Of a stretch of 64,000 bases of DNA, positions 36,631 to 46,255 are shown in pieces. Positions within the stretch are counted from its first letter, which is position 1; each line of letters starts with the position of its first letter. A program made the translations under genes and the position numbers. The stretch is from Urophycis tenuis (lineage: Eukaryota; Chordata; Actinopteri; Gadiformes; Phycidae), in contig JAXIVH010000001.1 in assembly GCA_036785325.1 (NCBI GenBank), positions 9,957,604 through 10,021,603 of the forward strand, in the 5' to 3' direction. Under the pieces are notes generated by a model. That model was not told the DNA's origin. It saw only the letters and a program-made list of their open reading frames with translations, and made no database searches.

Positions 36631-36796
36631 TATCAAAATACATGGCAGCATAGATTATTTCAAATCGGTTCCAGGCCAGATGTTTCACACTTTTAAATTC
36701 TGAAGTATGAGGGTGATGAACCAGGAAATGGCATTAGAGAGGCAGGTGTCACACGCTTCATGACACCGATACTTCGAACAACGCAATGGCTTCAAC

Positions 36797-37183
36797 TAGG
36801 GATGTCCGATATTGACTTTTTGCCGATATCCGATAGCCGATATTGTCCAAATTCTTAATTTCCGATTCCGATATCAACCGATATGGTATACCGATATATA
36901 CAGGCGTTTTTATTTTCGCCCCCAGACTAATTTTAGGTCCCATATCTCCTGTTGTGGAATAAACACATCATCTACTTTTATTGTGATGCCTCACTAGATT
37001 GCATTTCACAAATTAACACTGTCTATAAAAAATAAGGACACTATTTCAACTTATGGAAAAGTGCCATATTTATGCACAAGCACATTATCGGTGGTAAAAC
37101 CGATAACGATATGAACCGATATTACAAAAATAGGCTAATATCGGCCGATATTATCGGTTGGCCGATATTATCGGACATCCCTA
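36797..37183. mobile_element. hAT-like MITE (387 bp) with paralogous empty site
   Basis: Ends TAGGGATGTCCGATA and TATCGGACATCCCTA are perfect inverted repeats; the interior repeats CCGATAT in both orientations. Flanks are GCTTCAAC (36,789-36,796) and GCTTCA-C (37,184 on), an 8-bp TSD with one base lost. The paralogous block near 43,125-43,150 reads GGCTTCAACTGTATCAT with no insertion. Confidence 0.9.
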
Positions 37184-37471
37184 GCTTCACTGTATCATTT
37201 CTCACCTTGCCCATCATTAGTGTAAAGCAGATCAACAGAAACCCATGGCAACACAACCCCAACAACCCCCCTCCAGCACCAGGGACCTGGATGGCTGCAG
37301 AGAGCGCCGGAAGGACAGGAAGCCACAAGCCTGCCAGCGACACGATTGGTCAAAAATAAGAGTAACAAAATTAAAGAAGAAAATGATATTCATCTAAAGT
37401 GTGTGTGAGATTACTGAAGCTCCATTGAAGGAAGAGGCTGGATTTCAACAACAATGAAGTGCAATATAATA

Positions 37472-37477
37472 TTTATT
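37472..37477 (-). terminator. Polyadenylation signal AATAAA, gene D
   Basis: Minus-strand AATAAA, 415 nt past the stop codon, in a block shared with the 3' flank of gene A. Confidence 0.6.
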
Positions 37478-37891
37478 AAGGCAACTTCCGAGGAATAGTT
37501 TTGAATAGGGAAGAAAAAACAAAGGGCCATAGGATATGCAGCGAGCGATCACATGTTAGCCTGTACGATGCTATAGGACATTCTCACTGCATCCTGGTAG
37601 CCTTTCTTTTCTTTAGCACCAGGACTAACAGTGGGCTAACTCTTGCAGGTTGACTTCCTTGTATTGTTGAGTGGGGCCTCTCCCATCAACTTCAACACCA
37701 CCATTAAAGCAGTAGGTTATTAATCACATGGGTGTACAAAGATGATGTACTTCCTTTCTGTTTCGTCTATGTATCTGAAAAGAACATGGAAACTACAAGC
37801 CTCACCTCAGTCACCGTGGAAAGACGATTCCTGTACAGAAGAACAAAGATATAATTACTCTGGGACAGCGTTGTGTCTTTACATGTTGACA

Positions 37892-40043
37892 TCAGAGTAC
37901 TGGACCTGCTGTCTCTGATCTGATTGAACATGATTTGAGTTCCTGCAGCTCTATTGGTTCTCTTTGTGCTGAAGAGTTGGGGCTATTGGTCAGAGCGGAG
38001 AGGTTTTCAAATGTGGAAACAGCAAGTGACTGAGCAAAACAGAGGACAAAACAGAACATTTCGGCTTTAGGTTCATTTGTCAATACTCAGGGAGGAACAT
38101 AAAATGACCTGTACCATTATCTGGTGACCATAGGGGGCGGGGGAGTAGGAATATAGTATGACCCGTACCATTATCTAGTGACCATAGGGGAGGGGAGGAA
38201 CATGACCTGTACCTTGAGAGCCTTACTAGTCAGCTCCATCTTGGGTCAACACAGGTCCCACACAGAGACTGACCTGTCAGGTTTCTCCTAATGGGAGGAT
38301 TAGTAAAGGTTGTTTTACCCCTAAGTCTTTATTCATGTCCCTCACCTTCTCCTCCAGCTCTTCAACCATCTCTGCTGCCTCTTCAAGACCAGATGCTTCT
38401 GCGGAGGCCCTCATTCTTCTGCTGAAGAGACCACAGTTAAAGAAGCAACAGAAGTGAATGTCAGACCACAGAGAGGAAGAGAGAGAGAGAAACAACCTCA
38501 CCTCGTACAGAGAAAGACGAATAGTATGGCGGCCAATGAAACAACAAAGATTCTCACAGCAACTTCTGTTGTCAGCTGTGATGATGTCTCTGGAAAACAG
38601 TGATGTGATTTAAGACACTGATAACAAACTAACAACCATTGCCAAATGTAATGCCCTGTGTGTGTCCATAGTTGGTCGAGAATTGAATGAGTTTGTATAC
38701 AAAATGTCGACACATATTCTGATTGAAGATCACAAATACATAAGTATTTAGTGGCATAACAACTTCAAATGAATAGCATTCCATCACATTTCATTATCTA
38801 CTTTAGAAATTTGAATTTACAAATGTTAGATCTCGTTGCTCACAAAATGTCAACTCAAATATTTCTCGGCCCATTGATTCATCATTGATGTGCACAAAAA
38901 ATACCAAAGATGAGTGTGTGTGTGTGTGTGTGATTTGAAAGCAACAATTACCTGTAAAATGAAGGAAAAAAAAGGTGGAATTATGACATCCGATTGCATT
39001 ATGAGCGAGACAGTAATAATTTCCTTCCAGCTCAGATGTGATATCAGTGATGGTGTAGTTCTGCCCTGATTGTCTCACTGAGTCTTCATGTTCCTTGAAC
39101 CAGGTGTAGTTAGCTGCTGGGTTAGCATCACTGCTGCAGCTCAGAGTCACTGAGCTGCCCTCCTCTATTTCACCAGAGGGACTTGATAACACAGATGTGT
39201 TTTTAGGCCCATCTACAGGTCACATCAACATATGTCAAATCCTCATGTAGATTGGTGTTAATAATGTGCATGATGAATTTATATGACTGATTTAAGTCAT
39301 ATAGGTTGAAGATATTTTGTATCTATAACATGATGTGTGTGAAATTTGTATTTTACTCACATTTCACATTAATATAGATGGAGACAGATTTTGTCCCCAG
39401 CTCACTCCTAGCTTCACAGAGATATTGTCCAGAGTCTGACGACAACATAGGACCAAAGACGAGCTGTTGTCCCTGGTTCATCTCACTGTTGTTACCATCT
39501 GTGTTAGCCTTGAACCAGGTGTACTGAGCTGCTGGGTTAGCATCACTGCTGCAGCTCAGAGTCACTGAGCTGCCCTCCTCTATTTCACCAGAGGGATTCA
39601 CGGTCACTGAGGGGGTCTTTGGAGCATCTGATAACAGTTATAAATAATTCATTATATGAAATCCTTTCATCTTAAATCCATTCAAAATAAATATGTGGTT
39701 ATTTACCATGGCTTGATGCCAGTGCACTGTGGAGTACACTTACACACTGAAGGAGAGTGGAGATGTTCATATCCTTTAACAGCACATGCATAGTTGTCTT
39801 CAGGCCAAATGTTGCCCCTGTATTCAATTCCTGTTCTTATAGATTGTCCATTCCTGAGCCAGATGTAGGAAGGGTTACCAGCTAGAACACACATACTGTG
39901 GATACATTCCAGGACTGGACAGGTAGGAGTGGTAGGATCGGGATTGGACACTTTCACCTGGAGATCTGGGTGTGAGAAAAAAGTACACAAAATGTATTTA
40001 CAGAAACCAGAGTACACACAACAATCACATCTAACACACACAG

Positions 40044-40112
<69 letters not shown>

Positions 40113-41609
40113 TCACAGGCTGTTCAAAGTAGATAATTTGTAAGCAAAGTTTACCTGTGACAGATAACGTCACTCCAGGGTAACCAGTATATTTCCCATG
40201 TTGTTGGTTTGTTGTGAACCTAAACTTGTACTCATCAGAGTCACTCTCCCTCAGGTCTCTGATTCTCAGCGTAAACTTTTCATTACAGCTGGACCAGGTA
40301 CAGCTGGTCTCTCCACGGCTGTATTCAACACGACCAGCATAGTCTGTGTTATGTTGCAGATCACCATACTTATCTCCATCTGTTTTAATAAACCACTGTG
40401 CTTTCCGGACTACGTAATATTGGTGATATTGTTTGTATGGGTAGTTAGTGATGCAGGTGATGTCAACCGTTGATCCTCTTAAAGCGCAGACATTACTTGG
40501 TGTGTAGGTAACTGTCAAGGCATCACCCTGTAGTGCTGTAAAAAAAAACACATCTCATTGAGAATGAACAAGACACAGAGGTTCAGCTGATTAAATGCAT
40601 GATCAGAAGATGCATAAAGATGAGGTGATTTTATTCCAGGGTTTTTTCCCTCTTTATTTGGTGGTTTAAACCGCACTAATCTCAACAATTAAATCCTCTA
40701 CAATGTACAGTCTGTCCCATGATGTAGAGTTTACATTCAGGGACATACTGGGACTAAGAAGCAGAAGATTTTTTATTATGAATTATAAATTAAGCAATTT
40801 AAGTCAATGTGATCAGCTGCTGAATGGACCATCCTGGAACTGCCAGGCCATCCTGGTTCTGTAACTCTCCAGAACCCACAGATGGCCAGTCCAGCCCTGC
40901 CTACATCTGTTATAGTTTTATGTACTTGACCACAGAGCATAGCCTTCTGACTTGCATGTAATGAGGACATTGTGACTTGACTTTAATTACAGTGAACTTT
41001 CTTTATTGAGACGATACATCATCTTCAACTCATATATACTGCCAGCACCTCTTGCCTTGAGTTTCTATTTGGTTAAATAGACATGTACAATGTTGTAAAT
41101 GAAAGTTTATAACCATATCTAAATTAATAAATTAAACAATCAATTAAACAGTTACATCCCTTTGATTTTTTTCAGTATGAAAAATGTATGAATGGTTGTA
41201 TAGTTGTAGAAGATCCAGTGCAGAAGTGAGTAGTAGACATAGGAGTAGCTGTTGTCTGGTCACTGCACCCTAACAGTGTCATCATGGTCTAAATGTTTTT
41301 TCTCCAGGATTTCTCCACCCTGACAAGGTGAAACACTGAAACACTTCAATCTGAAAATATTAGTATTGTCCTTAAAAACCCAGACAGGTTGTGCTCCAAC
41401 AGTTTCTAAGAATCTTCTGCCACCAAAAACATAAATACTCTCAACCACCAGGCCAAAATAAAGACTCTTTAAGAAAGTATCATTCCAATTGCTTGGTTGT
41501 CATGTTACTCATTGAAACAGTTCAACTAAATGTTCACAATGTAAATGTACCAACCTGGTGCTGACAGAAGGAAAGCTAGAACAACTCTTGCTGCTGATGT
41601 CCCAATCAT
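37892..41609 (-). CDS. CD22/Siglec-like Ig receptor, gene D (four Ig domains, Arg in membrane span, no ITIM)
   Basis: Exons on the minus strand: 41,609-41,555; 40,535-40,155; 39,965-39,744; 39,627-39,361; 39,212-38,952; 38,589-38,502; 38,418-38,346; 38,029-37,892. Phases fit throughout and give 494 residues. Leader is MIGTSAARVVLAFLLSAP. Ig1 lacks three of the seven cysteines of A and C (KYGDL, EYSRGE, NEKF) but keeps DEYKFRF. Ig2 has one extra codon. Ig3 and Ig4 are complete. The span is EVAVRIFVVSLAAILFVFL with Arg near its outer end. The tail has a Glu-rich stretch (EEAAEMVEELEEK) and STFENL, where the ITIM tyrosine is Phe. An Arg in the span without ITIM is how activating receptors pair with ITAM adaptors such as FcR-gamma or DAP12. 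Lies head to head with leader exon E. Confidence 0.83.
40046..40110. repeat. (CA)n microsatellite in intron 2 of D
   Basis: Seen directly; the orthologous introns of A, B and C also hold (TG)n tracts (18,849-18,880, 24,262-24,283, 29,743-29,780). Confidence 0.95.
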
Positions 41610-41799
41610 AGTTTGACCCCCTCTCTCACTCTGTCGTTCTAGGTAGATCTTTCAACACAACAGCAGGTTAAAAATACAGATTTAAAAAAATGTTCATAAA
41701 GGGAGAAACACATAAGACATTGCATATATGTGAAGTTATACACCCCCGTGCACAACCCACAAGCATGCATGCACACACAGGCGTGCACCTTATGTTTCT

Positions 41800-42060
41800 T
41801 GGTTTCGAGAGTCAATTGTGGTCACTTGGGTGGTTTACTTCTACTGTCATGAAGTAGTTGCTATCCCCAGGATGTGCTACATTACCACAGGTCTAGAGAG
41901 AAGAACACATCCACATGCCATGTGTTCATCAGTGACATGTGATGGTTCCTTGGTGATACGTGAAGGTTCCTTGGTGCTATGAGACAGTCGAACACCATAC
42001 CTATAAATGAATACTGACTGCTGAGTTCTAACAACAGTCTAGTCTTTTCTTTGTAGCTTT
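41800..42060. repeat. Inverted duplicate of D/E upstream flank, D copy
   Basis: In reverse complement it matches 44,140-44,370: both contain GTGGTAATGTAGCACATCCT and several AAGGAACC(A/T)TCAC units of about 22 bp. D and E are therefore mirror-image duplicates. Confidence 0.8.
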
Positions 42061-42924
42061 TTGACAAAACATGATGAAATGGTATTTTAACATTTCAAGA
42101 CAACACTTAAGAATTGTTTCCTACACAGCTTACTAGTTAGCTAAGTTAGTTTATGCTAGCTGGTTAACCTCTGTTCATGGTGATGGTGAAGTTAACTGTA
42201 TTGATACGGTGCTGGGAGTGACGTGAGTCAAACAGTATGCCTTTCCTCAGAGAACTATCTCACCCTGGTCCTTCTGTCTAAACATGTATGTTCTTTGTAA
42301 CCAATCAGCTTCATGGACATTTCAGAATGATACACATACTGTATCAATAAAACCCAAAAATCTATTCATTTGTATTACTCTCAACCCAAGTTACAGTTTT
42401 ACAGGCCCACATTATAAACACTAAATACTGGCTAAGCCTATTGAAAACTCAAACCTAAACATCTACTTATTGTGAAAGAGTGAGTTATGATTACCTCAGG
42501 CCAACACAATCATAGATGGAGAACACAGTAAAAAAACAGCTGTCTTTTACTTTTTAGAAATCAACTCAAAGAACAAAATGAAGCATATAAGTCAGTCTTT
42601 TTGTTCATACCTGGAACTTCACGCAAGATGACCTGTCAAAGGCCTGATGTGATCGGCTATAATATTCATGTCATTCATGTATTTATTGATTCAACGTCAT
42701 AATGGATCATCACAGGATCACCACACACAAAATGAGTCATTAACAAAATGCAAAAATCCCACTTTAATGATACAGAAGAACAATACAGCCTCGTACTTAG
42801 GAACTACATTTCCTATTTAAAACAAATCAAATTATAATAATGCAATTATCCTTATTCAATATAACTACATAAAAAACCTGTATGAATATTGCTTGTTTAT
42901 TAGTTTGTAGTTTGTTGTTTATGA

Positions 42925-42980
42925 CAAATGTAAGTCGCTTTGGATAAATGCGTCTGCTAAATGCCCTAAATGTAAACGTA
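42925..42980 (-). repeat. Fish LINE/SINE-type tail fragment
   Basis: Reverse copy of the motif at 5,389-5,465 (TAAGTCGCTTTGGATAAATG followed by CGTCTGCTAAATG). Confidence 0.6.
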
Positions 42981-42989
42981 CTAGGGCTA

Positions 42990-43190
42990 TGAAAATACAT
43001 GGCAGCATTCAAATCATTTCCAGGCCAGATGTTTCACACTTTTAAAGTATGAGGGCAATGAACCAGGAAATGGCACTTGAGAGGCAGGTGTCACACGCTT
43101 CGTGACACCAATATTTCGACCAACGCAATGGCTTCAACTGTATCATTGCTCACCTTGCCCATTATTAGTGTAAAGCAGATCAACAGAAAC
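42990..43190 (+). repeat. Block duplicated with 36,640-37,230
   Basis: Both copies contain TTTCCAGGCCAGATGTTTCACACT-like sequence (split here only for naming), AACCAGGAAATGGCA and AACGCAATGGCTTCAAC. The 36.7-kb copy carries the MITE; this one does not. Confidence 0.8.
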
Positions 43191-43980
43191 CTATGCGGAT
43201 GTGGCAGGTTGAGTGTTGCTCCTCCTCCACTCAGGTGATTTGTGGTGGGCGGATTGCAGAGTGGTTTCACCTGTATAAGTGCCGCGCCCCCTCTGGTGCG
43301 CACACTGCTGCCTGGCACTCGTGGTGAGGACTCGGTGTGGCGTGTGTGGATTGTTGGCTTGCTCTGGTTGTTTGACGTGCTTCAGTCACTTGAAGGTAAG
43401 TCGGCATGACGCTACATTCGTGCAATTTTATGGCACCTTTATGATGTGACAGCTGCCGTGATTTTGCAACTTTCCAGCTTTGGCCGTGTTGTTCGGGGGC
43501 AGCGCTAAGAGTGAGGGGAGTGTGGCGTCCGCTCCATACTGTTACCGCAGCCGGTGATCAGTTTCGGGGGCATAAAGCTCTCTTCGTTCGGGTAAGTGTG
43601 CTCTTTTGTTAACCTGCTGGTTGTGTTAGCTTTGTGCTTAGCTGTCTGCTCTCTGTCCTGTTGTAGCTGTTGAAGCTGCAGCGGCTCCTTTTCTTCCTCC
43701 TCCTGTGCTCTGGCGAAGTTGCCCTGCACGGCTCTGTGACGTATCCCAAACGTAAACCATTCACGGCCTCCGGTTCTGGTGCGGCCGCTCCGTCTTCTAC
43801 ATCTACTCCGTCGTCTTCATCGGCTGCTCCGGCACCGCTGCCCTTTTCCCACACAGTCCTCTGCGGCGGCTGCGCTTCCACGCAGCGCTAAGTTCTCCGT
43901 CCTCCGTCCTATCCTATACATATATTATACAATGTCCATACTGTTTATTTATTGCTGTCCATACTGCTCATATTGCTAAT
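43191..43980. other. GC-rich unassigned element between D and E
   Basis: GC-rich relative to its surroundings, with a TATAAG-like site near 43,273, possible donor (GAAGGTAAG, 43,394) and acceptor (TTGTAG, 43,670), and an open frame 43,670-43,891. None matches a family I know. It lies at the centre of the D/E inverted duplication. Confidence 0.35.
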
Positions 43981-44139
43981 ACTGTACATAGTGCACCTCA
44001 CACCTCATACTGTTTATACTGTTTAACTAGTAAGCTTTGTCGAACACTATTATAAAGTCATCGTAAACTTGAAAATACCATTTAATCCTGTTTCGTCAAA
44101 ATGCTACAAAGAAAAAATGAGTAGAAAAGTCAGTTAAAC

Positions 44140-44370
44140 ATTTAATCTTGGAACAATCAAGGAACCCACACTTTATGTCACCAAGGAACCATCACAGGAT
44201 GTCACTATGGAACCATCACATGTCACCAAAGAACCATCACATGTCAACTGGGGAACACATGTGTGTTCTTCTATCTATAGCTGTGGTAATGTAGCACATC
44301 CTGGGGCAACCAGCCACCTCATCCTGTGAGAAGTAAACCACAAAAGTGAGCACAATTGACTCTTTAGGCT
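44140..44370. repeat. Inverted duplicate of D/E upstream flank, E copy
   Basis: Reverse-complement partner of 41,800-42,060; includes three GGAACCATCACA-type units of about 22 bp. Confidence 0.8.
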
Positions 44371-44539
44371 CTCAGAACTAAAATATGTGATGCTGCACGC
44401 CAGTGTGCATGTGAATGTATAACTTGACATGTATAATGCTGCGTATTCATTGTGTAACGAGGAAGGAAATTCTTTTTTTGTGGTTGTTCAACTAAACTGG
44501 TATACAGAGACTAAAGCCGACCAGCTTTCTCTTCCTCAG

Positions 44540-44556
44540 TAGGGGATGCACAGAAG
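44540..44556 (+). other. Probable 17-nt 5'-UTR micro-exon upstream of leader exon E
   Basis: Identical to 22,854-22,870, with acceptor TTTCTCTTCCTCAG and donor GTAAGG. Confidence 0.5.
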
Positions 44557-44745
44557 GTAAGGATGAATGTGATAGAGGATGTGGTTTGCTCAGTAAAATT
44601 ATCATAACATTGTTTTTTTTTACAAAAACATATATTTCTCCTTTATGTACTAATATATTTCTCCTTTATGTACTATCTGTATTTTTAACCTGCGGGTGTT
44701 TTAGATATCTCCCTAGAACCACAGAGAGAGAGAGGAGGTCAAACT

Positions 44746-44800
44746 ATGATTGGGACATCAGCAGCAAGAGTTGTTCTAGCTTTCCTTCTGTCAGCACCAG
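44746..44800 (+). pseudogene. Orphan leader exon E of the Ig receptor family
   Basis: 55 nt coding MIGTSAARVVLAFLLSAP, identical in protein to the D leader, with CCCTAG acceptor upstream and CCAG|GTTGGTAC donor. In the other copies Ig1 follows within 0.7-1.1 kb. Here no Ig exon is seen on the plus strand in the remaining 19 kb, which are mostly transposable elements. Either a truncated gene or one with a hugely expanded intron continuing past the window. Confidence 0.8.
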
Positions 44801-46104
44801 GTTGGTACATTTACATTGTGACCGTTTAGTTGAACTGTTTCAATGAGTAACATGACAACCAAGCAACTGGAACGAGGTGAAGAATCTTCCTCTAGAACAC
44901 TGTGTTTGGTTACCAAAACCTATAGAATAGAGAAATGTCCTCTTTATCTATTAAATGCAGGTTGTATACATCCTCTTGCAGTAAAAACGCTGTCATTTTT
45001 AAAATCACGATACACACACAATACTTATTTGCAAGAGTATATATTTGCATTGGCCATTTCCTGGTTGCTAGGTGAACCTTCATCATTGACAACATTGAAC
45101 GGTTAAATTAGTTCCTTTAAGCTATAGCATCCACACATTTCTAGTCTGAATTTAGATCAGAATCCAGTGTGATTTCCTATTTTAAGCATTTCAAATCTCC
45201 CTGCTTGTTGTTTATGTGGCCAGGATAAGGTGAAAACAAAGAAAATAAATCTAATATTCTGACCAACAACCAAATTAGGGAAAGGAACCGACAACGCCAC
45301 CCTGGGAATTTCACCCAGGGAATAAATTTGGAAGCACACAGGTAAGTTTACTCAGTGAGGCACGAGACGTGGTTCAGGTCATTATAGAAAGATATACAAT
45401 TTTATTATTAAAGAGTTGTTTAAAATACTTCATTTCCATTTATACAAAAATCCAACAAAGATCAAACACAAGGGGGGGGGGGGGGGGTGCGGGGGGGCTG
45501 GAGCTGAGTGTTTGGACAGGGGCTGAGTGCAGGGGGGGGATTCCCCAAAATAAGTAAACTCAAAAACACCCGACACGTGACACACCCTTAGTGAAGTGAA
45601 ACCCGCTTCCCCAGACACAGCAGACAGAAGGGGAGACCACCGCCCGGGCACCAGCACCGCCACCACCAGTCTCCAGCAACTAAAAGAGAAATAAACAAAT
45701 CAACAAGCCGATCACAAAAAAAAGGGGCAAATAATCTTAAACAATATCAATAACTGCCCACTTAAAATGAAGGCTAACTAAAGAACAAAACAAATTTAAA
45801 TGAGAAATAGATCACAAATTACAACTAGAAAACACAATTCCAAGGAATTACCATGGCATGACAATGTAAAAAGGCTGCAGTGTAAACTAGAAAATGTGTG
45901 CATAGAAATGATGTGATCTTTCTGATCAATATTTATTATATTATTATCTATTCAGGGAATTTCATGCTTTTCAAATAGCTCAAAACTTATAAAGGTTTCA
46001 TATCTGAAAAGTAGATAGCACACCTACAATTAACGAGACCTTCGTAATGACGTTAGATCTGTATCATGTGATCCAATGTTACGGCGGGAATTAATTGCAG
46101 TAAG
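44801..46104. other. Downstream of exon E, no gene recognised
   Basis: Starts as intron sequence related to B and D, then diverges. Contains a segment related to 35,750-35,800 (CGACAACGCCACCCTGGGAA) near 45,290, a poly-G at 45,472-45,487 and A-rich sequence. I see no Ig exon. Confidence 0.5.
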
Positions 46105-46255
46105 GCAAGGCAAGGCAAGGCAAGTTTATTTGTATTCATTCAAGTTTATTTGAATTCATTTGTATTCAATTCATTGTGCTTTACATACATAAAAGCATTA
46201 AAATACAATAAAAGCATAGCAAAAAAAAAAAAATAACACATACATACATACATAT
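46105..46255 (-). mobile_element. 3' end of L2-like LINE (split by Rex3 insertion)
   Basis: On the minus strand it ends AATAAACTTGCC with TTGCC units, preceded by A/T-rich 3' sequence that continues the element at 49,614-51,035. The two parts are contiguous once the Rex3 insertion and one TSD copy are removed. Confidence 0.75.

Noticed and set aside
43505..43891. Open frames on both strands in the GC-rich block between D and E
   Set aside because: Low-complexity Ser/Ala/Pro or acidic composition, overlapping each other, no family; kept only as an unassigned region.
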